Of a DNA stretch of 64,000 bases, positions 17,021 to 24,858 are shown piece after piece. The stretch covers positions 1,256,303 to 1,320,302 of the forward strand of contig NZ_LN999828.1 of the NCBI RefSeq assembly GCF_001517625.2, written 5' to 3'. Numbering within the stretch: position 1 is the stretch's first letter; every line of letters begins with the position of its first letter. Source of the stretch: Clostridium sp. AT4. GTDB taxonomy: Bacteria; Bacillota; Clostridia; Lachnospirales; Lachnospiraceae. Under the pieces are notes generated by a model. It did not search any database. It was not told the origin of the DNA and saw only the letters and a list, made by a program, of their open reading frames with translations. Position numbers and translations under genes: made by a program.

Positions 17021-18562
17021 TGGAGCAGTCCCATCAATTACCGCTTTCACAAGTCCCGGAATATGATAAGACTCAGCAATGATATCCGCTGTTTTTCCGA
17101 TCTCCTCTTTCATCGCCTCTGCAGTAACCGGGCCGATGGCCGCATACAAGGGTCTTTCTGAATCCTCCGGCCTGCAAAATCCTCCGGCCTGTTTAAATGC
17201 ACGGACGCCGGAAGGGCTTGCAAATATCAGCACACGGCATAACGACAGCTGCTCTTCCATTCGTTTCGAGGGAACGCCCTTTACCGCATAAAGAGGAATA
17301 TCATCAAAAGGGATCCCTGCCTTTATAAGCATCTGAGCCAGTTTCACAGAGGCTCCCTCCGCTCTTGCCATAAGAACGCGGTCCTTTGAATGAAGCACTT
17401 TAAAAAGCGCCTGAGCCAGGCTGGCAGAGCAGTATTCCTCCGGCACAAGATCCGGCCGGATCCCCCGTTCCAAAAGCGCCCTGCAGGTTGCAGCCCCGAT
17501 CGCAGCCACCTTCATATGCCCTAAAGCCCGGATATCCAGGCCGGATTCAAAAAGCCCTTTAAAAAACAGCCGGACACCGTTTACACTGGTAAGAACCAGC
17601 CAGGTATATGTTCCTAGTCTGGGATATACGGAAGCCATGGCATTTTTCCCTTTTTCTTCCAGGCATTCCATCCGAAGGAGCGTTTCTGTTTTTGCCCCCT
17701 CTTTTCGCAGTGCGATTTCCATCTGATCTGTAAAATGCTCCGTTCCGATCAATCCGACGGTCATTCCATCAAGAGGCCCTCTGGGATTTACCGTTTCCGG
17801 CTGCAGGTTAAAGGCAGCCGCCTCCCCCACTACGATAATGGCAGGCGTGTGAAAGCCCTGCTCCTTCGCTTTTGCGGCAAGCGTCTCTAGATCAGCCCGC
17901 AAAACCCTCTGGTTTAAAAGAGAACCGTTCTCGATCAGGGCAGCCGGTGTCTGTGGAGACTTTCCTCCCCGGATCAGGCCCTCTGTAATAGACGACAGGC
18001 TGTGAAAGCCCATGAGAAAAACAAGGGTTCCCTCCATTGCAGCATATGCTTTCAGCTCGTTCTGCTCACAGCCGCCCGCCAAGGTATGACCGGTAATCAC
18101 ATGAAAGCTGCGGCTTATGCCCCGATGGGTGACGGGAATCCCCGCAAGCTCCGGTACGGCTACCGCAGAGGTGATCCCAGGAACGGTTTCCCATGAAATC
18201 CCGGCCTCTTTTAATGCCAGGATCTCCTCCGATCCCCTGCCGAACACAAAAGGATCGCCGCCCTTTAAGCGGACTACATTTAACCCCTCTTTTGCCAGCC
18301 CGATCAAAAGATGGTTGATCTCCTCCTGAGGCATGGAGTGGCTCCCTGCTTCCTTTCCGGCATAAATGATCCTGCAGTCCTTTCGGACAAACCCTAAAAG
18401 CTCCTGGGAAGCCAGATGGTCATAGACCACGGCATCACAGGCCTTTAACCGCTCCATCCCCCGGATGGTCAAAAGTTCTCCCGCTCCCGGTCCGGCTCCT
18501 ACCAGACACACGGTACCCCATTTTTTTTCATTCCTTGATACAGGTGTAATGGTATATTTCAT
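17012..18562 (-). CDS. cobA: Fused uroporphyrinogen-III methyltransferase and uroporphyrinogen-III synthase
   Basis: Bifunctional CobA-HemD protein (516 residues) of siroheme synthesis. The N-terminal half (residues 15-255) is the SAM-dependent uroporphyrinogen-III C-methyltransferase: VCLVGAGPGAGELLTIRG, LKGGDPFVFGRGSEE, VPGITSAVAVPELAGIPVTHR. The C-terminal half from about 268 is the HemD fold that cyclises hydroxymethylbilane, with VLTSVNGVRLFF and VLIFASPSGVRAF. The start used is the ATG at 18562, which overlaps the hemC stop (ATGA). The upstream extension to 18631 lies within hemC and is not family-like. Together with HemC and the dehydrogenase it converts porphobilinogen to sirohydrochlorin. 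Confidence 0.95.
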   Translation of the reverse strand: MKYTITPVSRNEKKWGTVCLVGAGPGAGELLTIRGMERLKACDAVVYDHLASQELLGFVRKDCRIIYAGKEAGSHSMPQEEINHLLIGLAKEGLNVVRLKGGDPFVFGRGSEEILALKEAGISWETVPGITSAVAVPELAGIPVTHRGISRSFHVITGHTLAGGCEQNELKAYAAMEGTLVFLMGFHSLSSITEGLIRGGKSPQTPAALIENGSLLNQRVLRADLETLAAKAKEQGFHTPAIIVVGEAAAFNLQPETVNPRGPLDGMTVGLIGTEHFTDQMEIALRKEGAKTETLLRMECLEEKGKNAMASVYPRLGTYTWLVLTSVNGVRLFFKGLFESGLDIRALGHMKVAAIGAATCRALLERGIRPDLVPEEYCSASLAQALFKVLHSKDRVLMARAEGASVKLAQMLIKAGIPFDDIPLYAVKGVPSKRMEEQLSLCRVLIFASPSGVRAFKQAGGFCRPEDSERPLYAAIGPVTAEAMKEEIGKTADIIAESYHIPGLVKAVIDGTAPLP

Positions 18563-19536
18563 GGCCAAAGTAATCCTTTCCCCGCTTGATCTGCTAGTGT
18601 TGTCACTGATATTTCTGAAAGTGTTCCGCACAGGTCAACCCGGCGTATCTTATTTTTAAGCTCCGCGTCCGTAAGCTGTGAAGCATGTTCCGGTCCATTG
18701 ATCCCGCGAAGGCGCAGTTTCGTTTTTCCATCTTCTTCAAAGAGGTTCGCATATACGGCCACCGGCGCATGACAGCCTGCCTGAAGCGTTTCAAGCACTG
18801 ACCTTTCTGCTGTAAGGCACAGACGGGATGATCTGCAGTCGATCTGGCTGCAGAGCCTGTGAGCCTCTGTATCCGCTTTCGTCTCCACTGCAAGGATTCC
18901 CTGTCCCCCGGCAGGCAGAAACTGTTCCGGGCTCAGGCGGATGAAGCGCCATTCTTCCCCCTCTTCAATTCCCAGACGTTTTAACCCTGCTGCTGCTAAA
19001 AGGATCCCGTCACAGGCGCCTTCTTTCAGTTTTTTTAATCGGGTCTGGACATTTCCCCGAAGCGTCCTGCACACAGGCCGGCTTTCCTTATCCAGCCATT
19101 TTGTACTGCCGCAGATACTCTGCCACTGCTCCCGGATCTGCAGCTGGCGTCTGGGACTGGAGGTTCCGATGACAAGTTCCTTTTTGTCTGTCTTTAAGGC
19201 AGTCTTTGGCAGTATCAGTACATCCCCCGGATCTTCGCGCTCAGACAGCGCTGAAATCACCAGCCCCTCTGGAAGAGAAACCGGCATATCCTTGGCACTA
19301 TGGACTGCAAGGTCAATGGAGCCTTCTAAAAGAGCCTGTTCAAATTCGGAAACAAATGCTCCCTTCCCCCCAAATGCCTGGAGAGGAGAATGAAGGAGCT
19401 GGTCTCCTAGCGTATCCCTTGTAAGAATCTCTGTCTGAAGACCCGGAAACTTATTTTTCAGCTGTTCAGCGATCATTTCTGCCTGGCGCAGAGCCAGAAC
19501 ACTTTTCCGGCTTCCGATACGAAGTATATGGTTCAT
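18559..19536 (-). CDS. hemC: Hydroxymethylbilane synthase (porphobilinogen deaminase)
   Basis: Polymerises four porphobilinogen molecules into hydroxymethylbilane. The dipyrromethane cofactor would attach at Cys255 (LQAGCHAPVA). Other family motifs are RIGSRKSVLALRQAE, the catalytic-aspartate segment SIDLAVHSAKDMP (residues 73-85), IGTSSPRRQ and RTLRGNVQTRL. The start used is the ATG at 19536, which overlaps the upstream stop codon as ATGA and has AGAGGAAG 8 bases before it. hemA, hemL and hemB, which supply the substrate, are not in the window. Confidence 0.96.
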   Translation of the reverse strand: MNHILRIGSRKSVLALRQAEMIAEQLKNKFPGLQTEILTRDTLGDQLLHSPLQAFGGKGAFVSEFEQALLEGSIDLAVHSAKDMPVSLPEGLVISALSEREDPGDVLILPKTALKTDKKELVIGTSSPRRQLQIREQWQSICGSTKWLDKESRPVCRTLRGNVQTRLKKLKEGACDGILLAAAGLKRLGIEEGEEWRFIRLSPEQFLPAGGQGILAVETKADTEAHRLCSQIDCRSSRLCLTAERSVLETLQAGCHAPVAVYANLFEEDGKTKLRLRGINGPEHASQLTDAELKNKIRRVDLCGTLSEISVTTLADQAGKGLLWP

Positions 19537-20195
19537 GTGTTTTCTTCCTCTTTTTTTATATACATGGTCTGAGAACATTCAGCCAGCAATGCCTGTATTT
19601 CCTCTGATGAAGGGAGCTTATCCATATTAAAAACTGCCTCTGCAAGCCGGACGGAAAGCTCACGCCGCAGCCCGCCTGAATCTGGAAAACGATCCTTCAT
19701 CTCTCTGCGCAGCGCTCCTAAAAGCCCGGCCCGTTCTCCCATATGGTCCGGTATGGAATGGGAAATGCGCTCCTTTAAAAGATGGGCCAGCACAGGGCTT
19801 TCACCCCCTGTACATACGGCAGCTGTCACCGGGCCGTCCGTAAACAGCGACGGGAAAAGAAAGCTGCTGTCTTCTGGCCCCTGGACCGAATTAACCGGAA
19901 TTTTCCTTTGTTTGCACCACCGGGAAATGGTCCGGTTCAGCTCAATATCATTAGTGGCAGCAATGACCAGATCTGCTTTCTTTAAATCCTCCAGGCAAAA
20001 GGGGCGCATGCTCCGCCTGAAACGCACTTCCTCCTGTTCAAGGCGGTCAAACTCAGGGATAAACTCCTTTGCCACCGCATGGACCAAAACTCCAAAGGGG
20101 AGAAGGCCGCAGACCTTACGGTATGCGACCTTCCCCCCTCCGACTGTCACACAGAGCCACCCCTCAATATCTGTAAAAAAAGGGAAATAACTCAT
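19533..20195 (-). CDS. Precorrin-2 dehydrogenase / siroheme synthase N-terminal-type protein
   Basis: Met8/SirC/CysG-N-like protein (220 residues) that oxidises precorrin-2 to sirohydrochlorin and in some homologues also inserts iron. The NAD-binding loop TVGGGKVAYRKV (residues 17-28), LVIAATNDIELNR and GGESPVLAHLLKERI fit the family. The position that aligns with catalytic Asp104 of Salmonella CysG (NVVDAP) is Gln105 here (NSVQGP), which may alter activity. Its ATG overlaps the dacF-like stop codon (ATGA), and hemC follows with the same overlap. No separate chelatase gene is visible. Confidence 0.85.
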   Translation of the reverse strand: MSYFPFFTDIEGWLCVTVGGGKVAYRKVCGLLPFGVLVHAVAKEFIPEFDRLEQEEVRFRRSMRPFCLEDLKKADLVIAATNDIELNRTISRWCKQRKIPVNSVQGPEDSSFLFPSLFTDGPVTAAVCTGGESPVLAHLLKERISHSIPDHMGERAGLLGALRREMKDRFPDSGGLRRELSVRLAEAVFNMDKLPSSEEIQALLAECSQTMYIKKEEENT

Positions 20196-21664
20196 AACAG
20201 ATCCTCCGGTTCATCATTGGCTGTCCGTTTTCCCAAAGCAGCCTTTCTCTCATTTAACAGACGTTCAAACTCATCCTGGCTGCAGCCCATTTCCTCCAGA
20301 CGCTTTCTGCGCCTTTCCTTCATCCGTGCCAGACGTTCCTTCTCTTTTCTTTGCTGAACCGCAGCGTAAATCCCGCAAACCGCAATCAGAAGCAGGACAG
20401 CTGCGCCCGCTCCGGCGATGAGCCCGTCGGGTAAAGAAATCCCTTTCTTTTCAGACGGCTCTTTGGATGAAGACGGATCTGTCTGTTCAGGTGCCTCCTG
20501 TGAAGGCTCTGCCGCACTGCTTAAAGCCTTTGTGGTATACAGCCATGCCACTCCGATCTGTCTGTCATTATAGGAATAGATGATCCGGCCGACAGCCCCC
20601 TCTGGATGGTTCTCTGGAATCTCAGTCTGCAGATACTGATCTGCGTCTCCAAATTCTGCATCATTGGGAAGAGTGATCACCGCTGTATCATCCAGATACA
20701 GCTCGGACGGCAGATAGGATACACCGTTTATTTCTACCGGCTCTTCACCGGTGATGTAATGGGTTTCATTTTCTGCCACATTTACATTTTTGAACCGTTT
20801 AAAACCAAAATCCAGAATGGTCTTTGTATCTGAATAATGGGTCTTTTGGGTACTCTTTAAAGTCACCGCTACCTGGCGCCGGTCATCCTTTACCGCGTAA
20901 GTTACAAGGGTCTGTCCTGCAAGAGAGGTATAGCCTGTCTTTCCTGCCACTGCTTCCGGATAATAGTATTCGCTGGTTCCGTCCTCTGTAACCACCAGTT
21001 TATGCTCAAGGGAATAGGTACGCCCTTCTGGATTGTTTTTGGTGGGAGGAAGCGTGGCTTTTTTTGCCGAACAGATTTCAAGGATCTCTGGATCTGAAAA
21101 TGCTGCCGCGCCGATCATGGCCATATCGTAGGCAGAGGTCAGCTGGGCCTCATCATTTAAGCCGGACGGGTTTTCAAAATTGCTTTCCCGGCAGCCTAAT
21201 GCCTCTGCCTTTTCATTCATCATGTCCGCAAAAGCCTCTCGGCTCCCTGCCACATGTTCTGCCAGGGCGTTGGCTGCCTGATTGGAGGACTGCAAAAGCA
21301 TAACAGACAGACTGTCCTTCACAGACAGAACATCCCCCTCTTCCAGGCCCAGCTTATTTCCGCTTCCCGATTCTACATTATAAATGGCATCATGAGAAAA
21401 CGTAACCTGCTCGTCCATGGAAGCATGTTCAGCCACCACAAGAGCTGTGAGCAGTTTTGTAATACTGGCTGGCGGAAGCTGGACATGGATATTCTGGGCA
21501 AACAGCACTGCTCCTGAATCCATATCCATCACAATCCCAGCCTCGGACTGGACACCGGTATCCGCAGGCCAGTCCGGTTTTGCGAACACGGGAAAAGCTG
21601 TCAGGGAACAGCTGAGCGCAAGTGTCAAAAAGAAACCGCACAGGCGTTTCATCCGTCGGATCAT
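20192..21664 (-). CDS. D-alanyl-D-alanine carboxypeptidase, DacF/DacA family
   Basis: Low-molecular-weight penicillin-binding protein that trims the terminal D-Ala from peptidoglycan stem peptides outside the membrane. A signal peptide covers residues 1-28. The catalytic triad of motifs is SITK (Ser67), SSN (126-128) and KTG (241-243). A C-terminal beta domain follows, then a transmembrane helix (GLIAGAGAAVLLLIAVCGIY) and an unusual basic cytoplasmic tail of about 50 residues. The start is the ATG at 21664 with GGGGGT 8 bases upstream. It follows the DUF368 gene by 17 bases and is translationally coupled to siroheme synthesis. Confidence 0.92.
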   Translation of the reverse strand: MIRRMKRLCGFFLTLALSCSLTAFPVFAKPDWPADTGVQSEAGIVMDMDSGAVLFAQNIHVQLPPASITKLLTALVVAEHASMDEQVTFSHDAIYNVESGSGNKLGLEEGDVLSVKDSLSVMLLQSSNQAANALAEHVAGSREAFADMMNEKAEALGCRESNFENPSGLNDEAQLTSAYDMAMIGAAAFSDPEILEICSAKKATLPPTKNNPEGRTYSLEHKLVVTEDGTSEYYYPEAVAGKTGYTSLAGQTLVTYAVKDDRRQVAVTLKSTQKTHYSDTKTILDFGFKRFKNVNVAENETHYITGEEPVEINGVSYLPSELYLDDTAVITLPNDAEFGDADQYLQTEIPENHPEGAVGRIIYSYNDRQIGVAWLYTTKALSSAAEPSQEAPEQTDPSSSKEPSEKKGISLPDGLIAGAGAAVLLLIAVCGIYAAVQQRKEKERLARMKERRRKRLEEMGCSQDEFERLLNERKAALGKRTANDEPEDLL

Positions 21665-21681
21665 CGTATATACCCCCAATA

Positions 21682-22563
21682 TTATGATTCAAGCCTTGCC
21701 TTTAAAAGCTCCAGACCGGCCAGGATCAGCCCGCCCAAAATAAAGAACGGGATACTGAAGGTAGAAAGGCTTACAGGAGCTTTTGGCACATCCAGCGTAG
21801 TGGGCCCCATAAGAATGGCATATAGGGAGCCGATCATCAGGCCCAGAATGGCGTAGATCGTCTGGGAACGGTGGCGTTCCAGACATATTTTTACAAATTT
21901 TATAATCGCAATAATTCCTGTGACAACACCCAGGCCGAAGATGACCACTACGGGCAGATAACTGAAATTAAAATGGAGCAGCTCCTTGATCGCCCCGATA
22001 ACGGGAACATAGAGTCCAAAGATCAAAAGAAGGGTAGAGCCGGAAATTCCCGGAAGTACCATGGCTGTAATTGCGATCATAGCAGCAAAGAAAATATAAA
22101 TGCCCAATCCGAATGAAAGCTGATCCGCTGATACACGGATGCCCTCTCCGCCGGATGGATTAAACCAGGAAATGGCAAATACCAGAGCTGCGCCCAAAAG
22201 GGTAAAGACCAGATTTCCAGCCTGTCCTTTTATCACCGCCGCTTCTTCCTTTATAACCATCGGTATAGCAAACAAGGTAAGGCCAAAGAACACAGAGCTG
22301 ATCTGATAAATGTGAGCTTCAAACAGACTGGCAAGAATTAAAACGGACAGACCAAAACCAATGATCCAGCCAATCCCCAGCTTTACCAGAAAAAGAAACG
22401 CCTTTTTGCGTTTTTTGCTGTCACGCCCCATTAAATCATTTAAAGAATTGATAAATTCATCATAAAACCCAAGCAAAAACGCAATGGTCCCGCCGGAAAC
22501 TCCGGGTACGCTGTCTGCCAGAGCCATGCAAAATCCTCTCACTGCATTTAAAAACACCTGCAT
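21682..22563 (-). CDS. DUF368 membrane protein, candidate polyprenyl-phosphate transporter
   Basis: Polytopic membrane protein (293 residues, about eight hydrophobic segments). It carries the DUF368 signature at its start (ALADSVPGVSGGTIAFLLG) and a repeat of it in the second half (MVLPGISGSTLLLIFGLY). DUF368 members were recently assigned as undecaprenyl-phosphate translocases (PopT), which return the lipid carrier to the inner leaflet; that role is inferred here by family. It is first in a unit with the DacF-type carboxypeptidase, which supports a cell-envelope role. A clear promoter lies at 22640-22667. Confidence 0.88.
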   Translation of the reverse strand: MQVFLNAVRGFCMALADSVPGVSGGTIAFLLGFYDEFINSLNDLMGRDSKKRKKAFLFLVKLGIGWIIGFGLSVLILASLFEAHIYQISSVFFGLTLFAIPMVIKEEAAVIKGQAGNLVFTLLGAALVFAISWFNPSGGEGIRVSADQLSFGLGIYIFFAAMIAITAMVLPGISGSTLLLIFGLYVPVIGAIKELLHFNFSYLPVVVIFGLGVVTGIIAIIKFVKICLERHRSQTIYAILGLMIGSLYAILMGPTTLDVPKAPVSLSTFSIPFFILGGLILAGLELLKARLES

Positions 22564-22639
22564 CTTCCTCCTGTTTCGTTCGAAAATTTCAAATCGGACC
22601 GCTCTGGCTATACTACCACGGCAATCCGCACATTGAATT

Positions 22640-22667
22640 ATTATACATGAAATAGGAGGAAATTCAA
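22640..22667 (-). promoter_or_regulatory. Promoter of the DUF368-dacF-siroheme operon
   Basis: On the minus strand, TTGAAT (22662-22667) and a perfect TATAAT (22640-22645) have a 16-base spacer. The leader to the start at 22563 is about 70 bases. No riboswitch-like fold was recognised in it. Confidence 0.7.
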
Positions 22668-22674
22668 GTAAATC

Positions 22675-22971
22675 TTATGAGGTCTGATGATGAAGCGCCG
22701 CTTTCCACCGCTCCTTTTTTTCTGTCAGACGTTCGTTGATCCAGTCAACGCCGCGGGCGATCCCGTCCGCATCAAAGGAGGTTTTTAAATGCTCCTTTTC
22801 CTCTTCCGGTGTAAAATCATAGCTGTAGGGTTCCGGCCACACACTTACGAAAAGAAGGGTTTCCTCATTCTCCTCCAGTTTTTCCATCCGAAACCGCAGT
22901 CCTTTATGACTACCGGTAAATTTTTCCTTTTTTAGGAAATTTATCGGCATAAAATCCTTTAACTCCAGCAT
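22675..22971 (-). CDS. Hypothetical 98-residue protein
   Basis: I do not recognise this protein. It is soluble, charged and rich in aromatic residues, with a beta-like first half (HKGLRFRMEKL, LLFVSVWPEPYSYDFTPEEE) and a helical second half (GIARGVDWINERLTEKKERW). The frame is uninterrupted with a plausible start at 22971 (a second ATG lies at 22950). It sits 9 bases after the lipoprotein gene on the same strand and is probably the last gene of the ilvA-CLC-lipoprotein transcript. No membrane segment, signal peptide or catalytic motif is visible. Confidence 0.65.
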   Translation of the reverse strand: MLELKDFMPINFLKKEKFTGSHKGLRFRMEKLEENEETLLFVSVWPEPYSYDFTPEEEKEHLKTSFDADGIARGVDWINERLTEKKERWKAALHHQTS

Positions 22972-22980
22972 AGCCTTCTC

Positions 22981-23553
22981 CTACCGCTGAGAGATCAGCT
23001 CTAATAACATAGTTACCATTGATGAAATATCCGCATCCGATACGTTCGATGCCGTATAGAGCGTATATGACGTATCCTTCCATTTCCAGGAAGCAAAGCG
23101 GCCTCCACTCTGGGTAGTACGGATCTGGGCAGAAACCGTTTCTCCCCCTTCCAAATCCTTAAATTCAACGGTCAGGATCTGATCCGTAAAGCGTTCAAAA
23201 ATCCCGGCAAAATCCTCTGCCGTGTTGGAAGCACGGTAGGAATAGGGAATTTCATGATATGAAAACTGAATTTCAGCTACCTCTCCATTCAGGATAAAGC
23301 AGAGAGGATCTTCTGCCTCCTCCGGAAGAGCCATATAAACCCCAAGAGACTGAAAGGCAGTTTCATCTGTTACCGCAGTCATGGGATTAGGTCTCTGCAC
23401 GGCAGACGAGGTTTCCGTACCGGATGCAGACGTCCCCTCTTCTGTCTGCATCGTACTTCCCTCCTGCTGTTTTTGTCCGCATCCGGAGGTCATAATAACG
23501 GCAGCCGCTATAACCGCCGCCGCTTTATATGGTTTATACGTTTTTTTCATCAT
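22981..23553 (-). CDS. Putative lipoprotein of unknown function
   Basis: Secreted lipoprotein of about 190 residues. The signal peptide AAAVIAAAVIMTSGCG ends in a lipobox cysteine, followed by a Ser/Thr/Glu-rich linker. The mature domain (from about residue 55) has alternating strands, with LGVYMALPEEAEDPLCFI and RFASWKWKDTSYTLYTASNV, and no enzyme motif I recognise. The frame opens at a GTG at 23559, but the ATG at 23553 has AAGGAG 5 bases upstream; the next ATG at 23550 is also possible. It is 28 bases downstream of the CLC gene. Confidence 0.75.
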   Translation of the reverse strand: MMKKTYKPYKAAAVIAAAVIMTSGCGQKQQEGSTMQTEEGTSASGTETSSAVQRPNPMTAVTDETAFQSLGVYMALPEEAEDPLCFILNGEVAEIQFSYHEIPYSYRASNTAEDFAGIFERFTDQILTVEFKDLEGGETVSAQIRTTQSGGRFASWKWKDTSYTLYTASNVSDADISSMVTMLLELISQR

Positions 23554-23581
23554 ACTCACTCCTTTTTAAGCCGTACCTATC

Positions 23582-24838
23582 CTATCCGTTGGATTTGCGG
23601 TTGATAAATTCTGTCCTTGTTTTGGAATAAACAAACTTCTGGCTGGCATACAGGCCATAATAGCCCGACAGGGCAAATGCTACCGCAATAATAATAGAGA
23701 AATACTCCATCCCTTCATAACCAAAAAGTTCCAGAGCAATCACTAAGGATGTGATAGGACAGTTGGTCACTCCGGCAAAAAGAGCCGCCATGCCGCAGGC
23801 CGCACAGAGAGAGGGAGCAAACCCCGTAATCTCCCCAAACGCACAGCCCAACGCTGCTCCCACGCAGAGGGTAGGCACAATCTCTCCTCCCTTAAATCCT
23901 GCTCCTAAAGCAACTGCCGTAAAGAGCATCTTCATAAGAAAGGCCTCATAGCGAACACTTCCCTCTATGCTGCTTTCGATCAGTCCCATACTGCTGCCGC
24001 AGTAATCTCTGGTTCCTGATAAAAGGGTAAGGGCGATAAAAAGGAAGCTGCCAGCCAGGATCCGCACTCTGGCGTCTGGAAAATACTTCCGGTAAGCATG
24101 TTCTGCCGTATGAAGCAGAACACAGAACAAGATGCTTACCGCAGCACAGAGTATACCTAAAAGTACCAGAAGCCCCACTGCTTTCAAATCCAGCGCCGGT
24201 ATCATTTCCACCGGGAAATGTTCTCCTTCAAGTCCGGCCGCCCTTGCGATTCCCACCGCCAGAAAGGAGGAAAATACGCAGGGAACCAGGGCTGCATAGT
24301 AAAGGACACCAATGCTGACTACCTCCAGGGAAAAAATCGCCGCTGCCACCGGCGTTCCAAAAAGAGCGGAGAATACTGCGCTCATGCCGCACATGATCGC
24401 AATCTTTTTATCCCGCTCATCCAGTTTAAACCACTCCCCAAAGGAATTTCCGATGCTGCCTCCCAGCTGAAGAGCCGCCCCCTCACGACCGGAAGAGCCA
24501 CCCCCCAGATGAGTTAAGATAGTAGAAAAAAAGATTAAAGGTCCTGTGGCAGGCGTCACCCGTTCATTGGAGGAAATTGCATCAATAACCATATTGGTTC
24601 CCCTGTTTCCTTCCTCATGGAAGGAGTGGTACATCCAGACGATCAAAAGACCGGACACCGGAAGAAAAAACAGCATGGACGGATGGGACAGCCGAAAACC
24701 GGTGGCCCAGGAAACTCCCATGGAAAAAATCGTGCCTGCCGCTCCAGCCACAGAACCGATGACCAGAGCAAGGGCACTCCATTTGATAAAGTAACGGATA
24801 TTGGCCTTCATTCCGGCTTTGGTATCCCCACGTTTCAT
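23582..24838 (-). CDS. CLC-family anion transporter, fluoride-exporter (CLC-F) like
   Basis: Polytopic CLC protein (418 residues). It keeps the gating-glutamate motif in the form SSGREGAALQLGG (residues 115-127) and GFKGGEIVPTLCVG near the C-terminus. The canonical GSGIP motif is replaced by GTNMV (80-84) and is followed by LTHLGGGSSGREG. These are features I associate with fluoride/proton antiporting CLC-F proteins rather than chloride CLCs. The gene begins 20 bases after ilvA, with no room for a separate promoter or a fluoride riboswitch. Family membership is certain; the fluoride assignment is tentative. Confidence 0.85.
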   Translation of the reverse strand: MKRGDTKAGMKANIRYFIKWSALALVIGSVAGAAGTIFSMGVSWATGFRLSHPSMLFFLPVSGLLIVWMYHSFHEEGNRGTNMVIDAISSNERVTPATGPLIFFSTILTHLGGGSSGREGAALQLGGSIGNSFGEWFKLDERDKKIAIMCGMSAVFSALFGTPVAAAIFSLEVVSIGVLYYAALVPCVFSSFLAVGIARAAGLEGEHFPVEMIPALDLKAVGLLVLLGILCAAVSILFCVLLHTAEHAYRKYFPDARVRILAGSFLFIALTLLSGTRDYCGSSMGLIESSIEGSVRYEAFLMKMLFTAVALGAGFKGGEIVPTLCVGAALGCAFGEITGFAPSLCAACGMAALFAGVTNCPITSLVIALELFGYEGMEYFSIIIAVAFALSGYYGLYASQKFVYSKTRTEFINRKSNG

Positions 24839-24858
24839 TTAATACACCCCCACATGCC

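Noticed and set aside
24839-24858. Fluoride riboswitch before the CLC gene
   Set aside because: Only 20 bases separate it from ilvA, too little for the fold, and no matching structure was seen upstream within the coding region.
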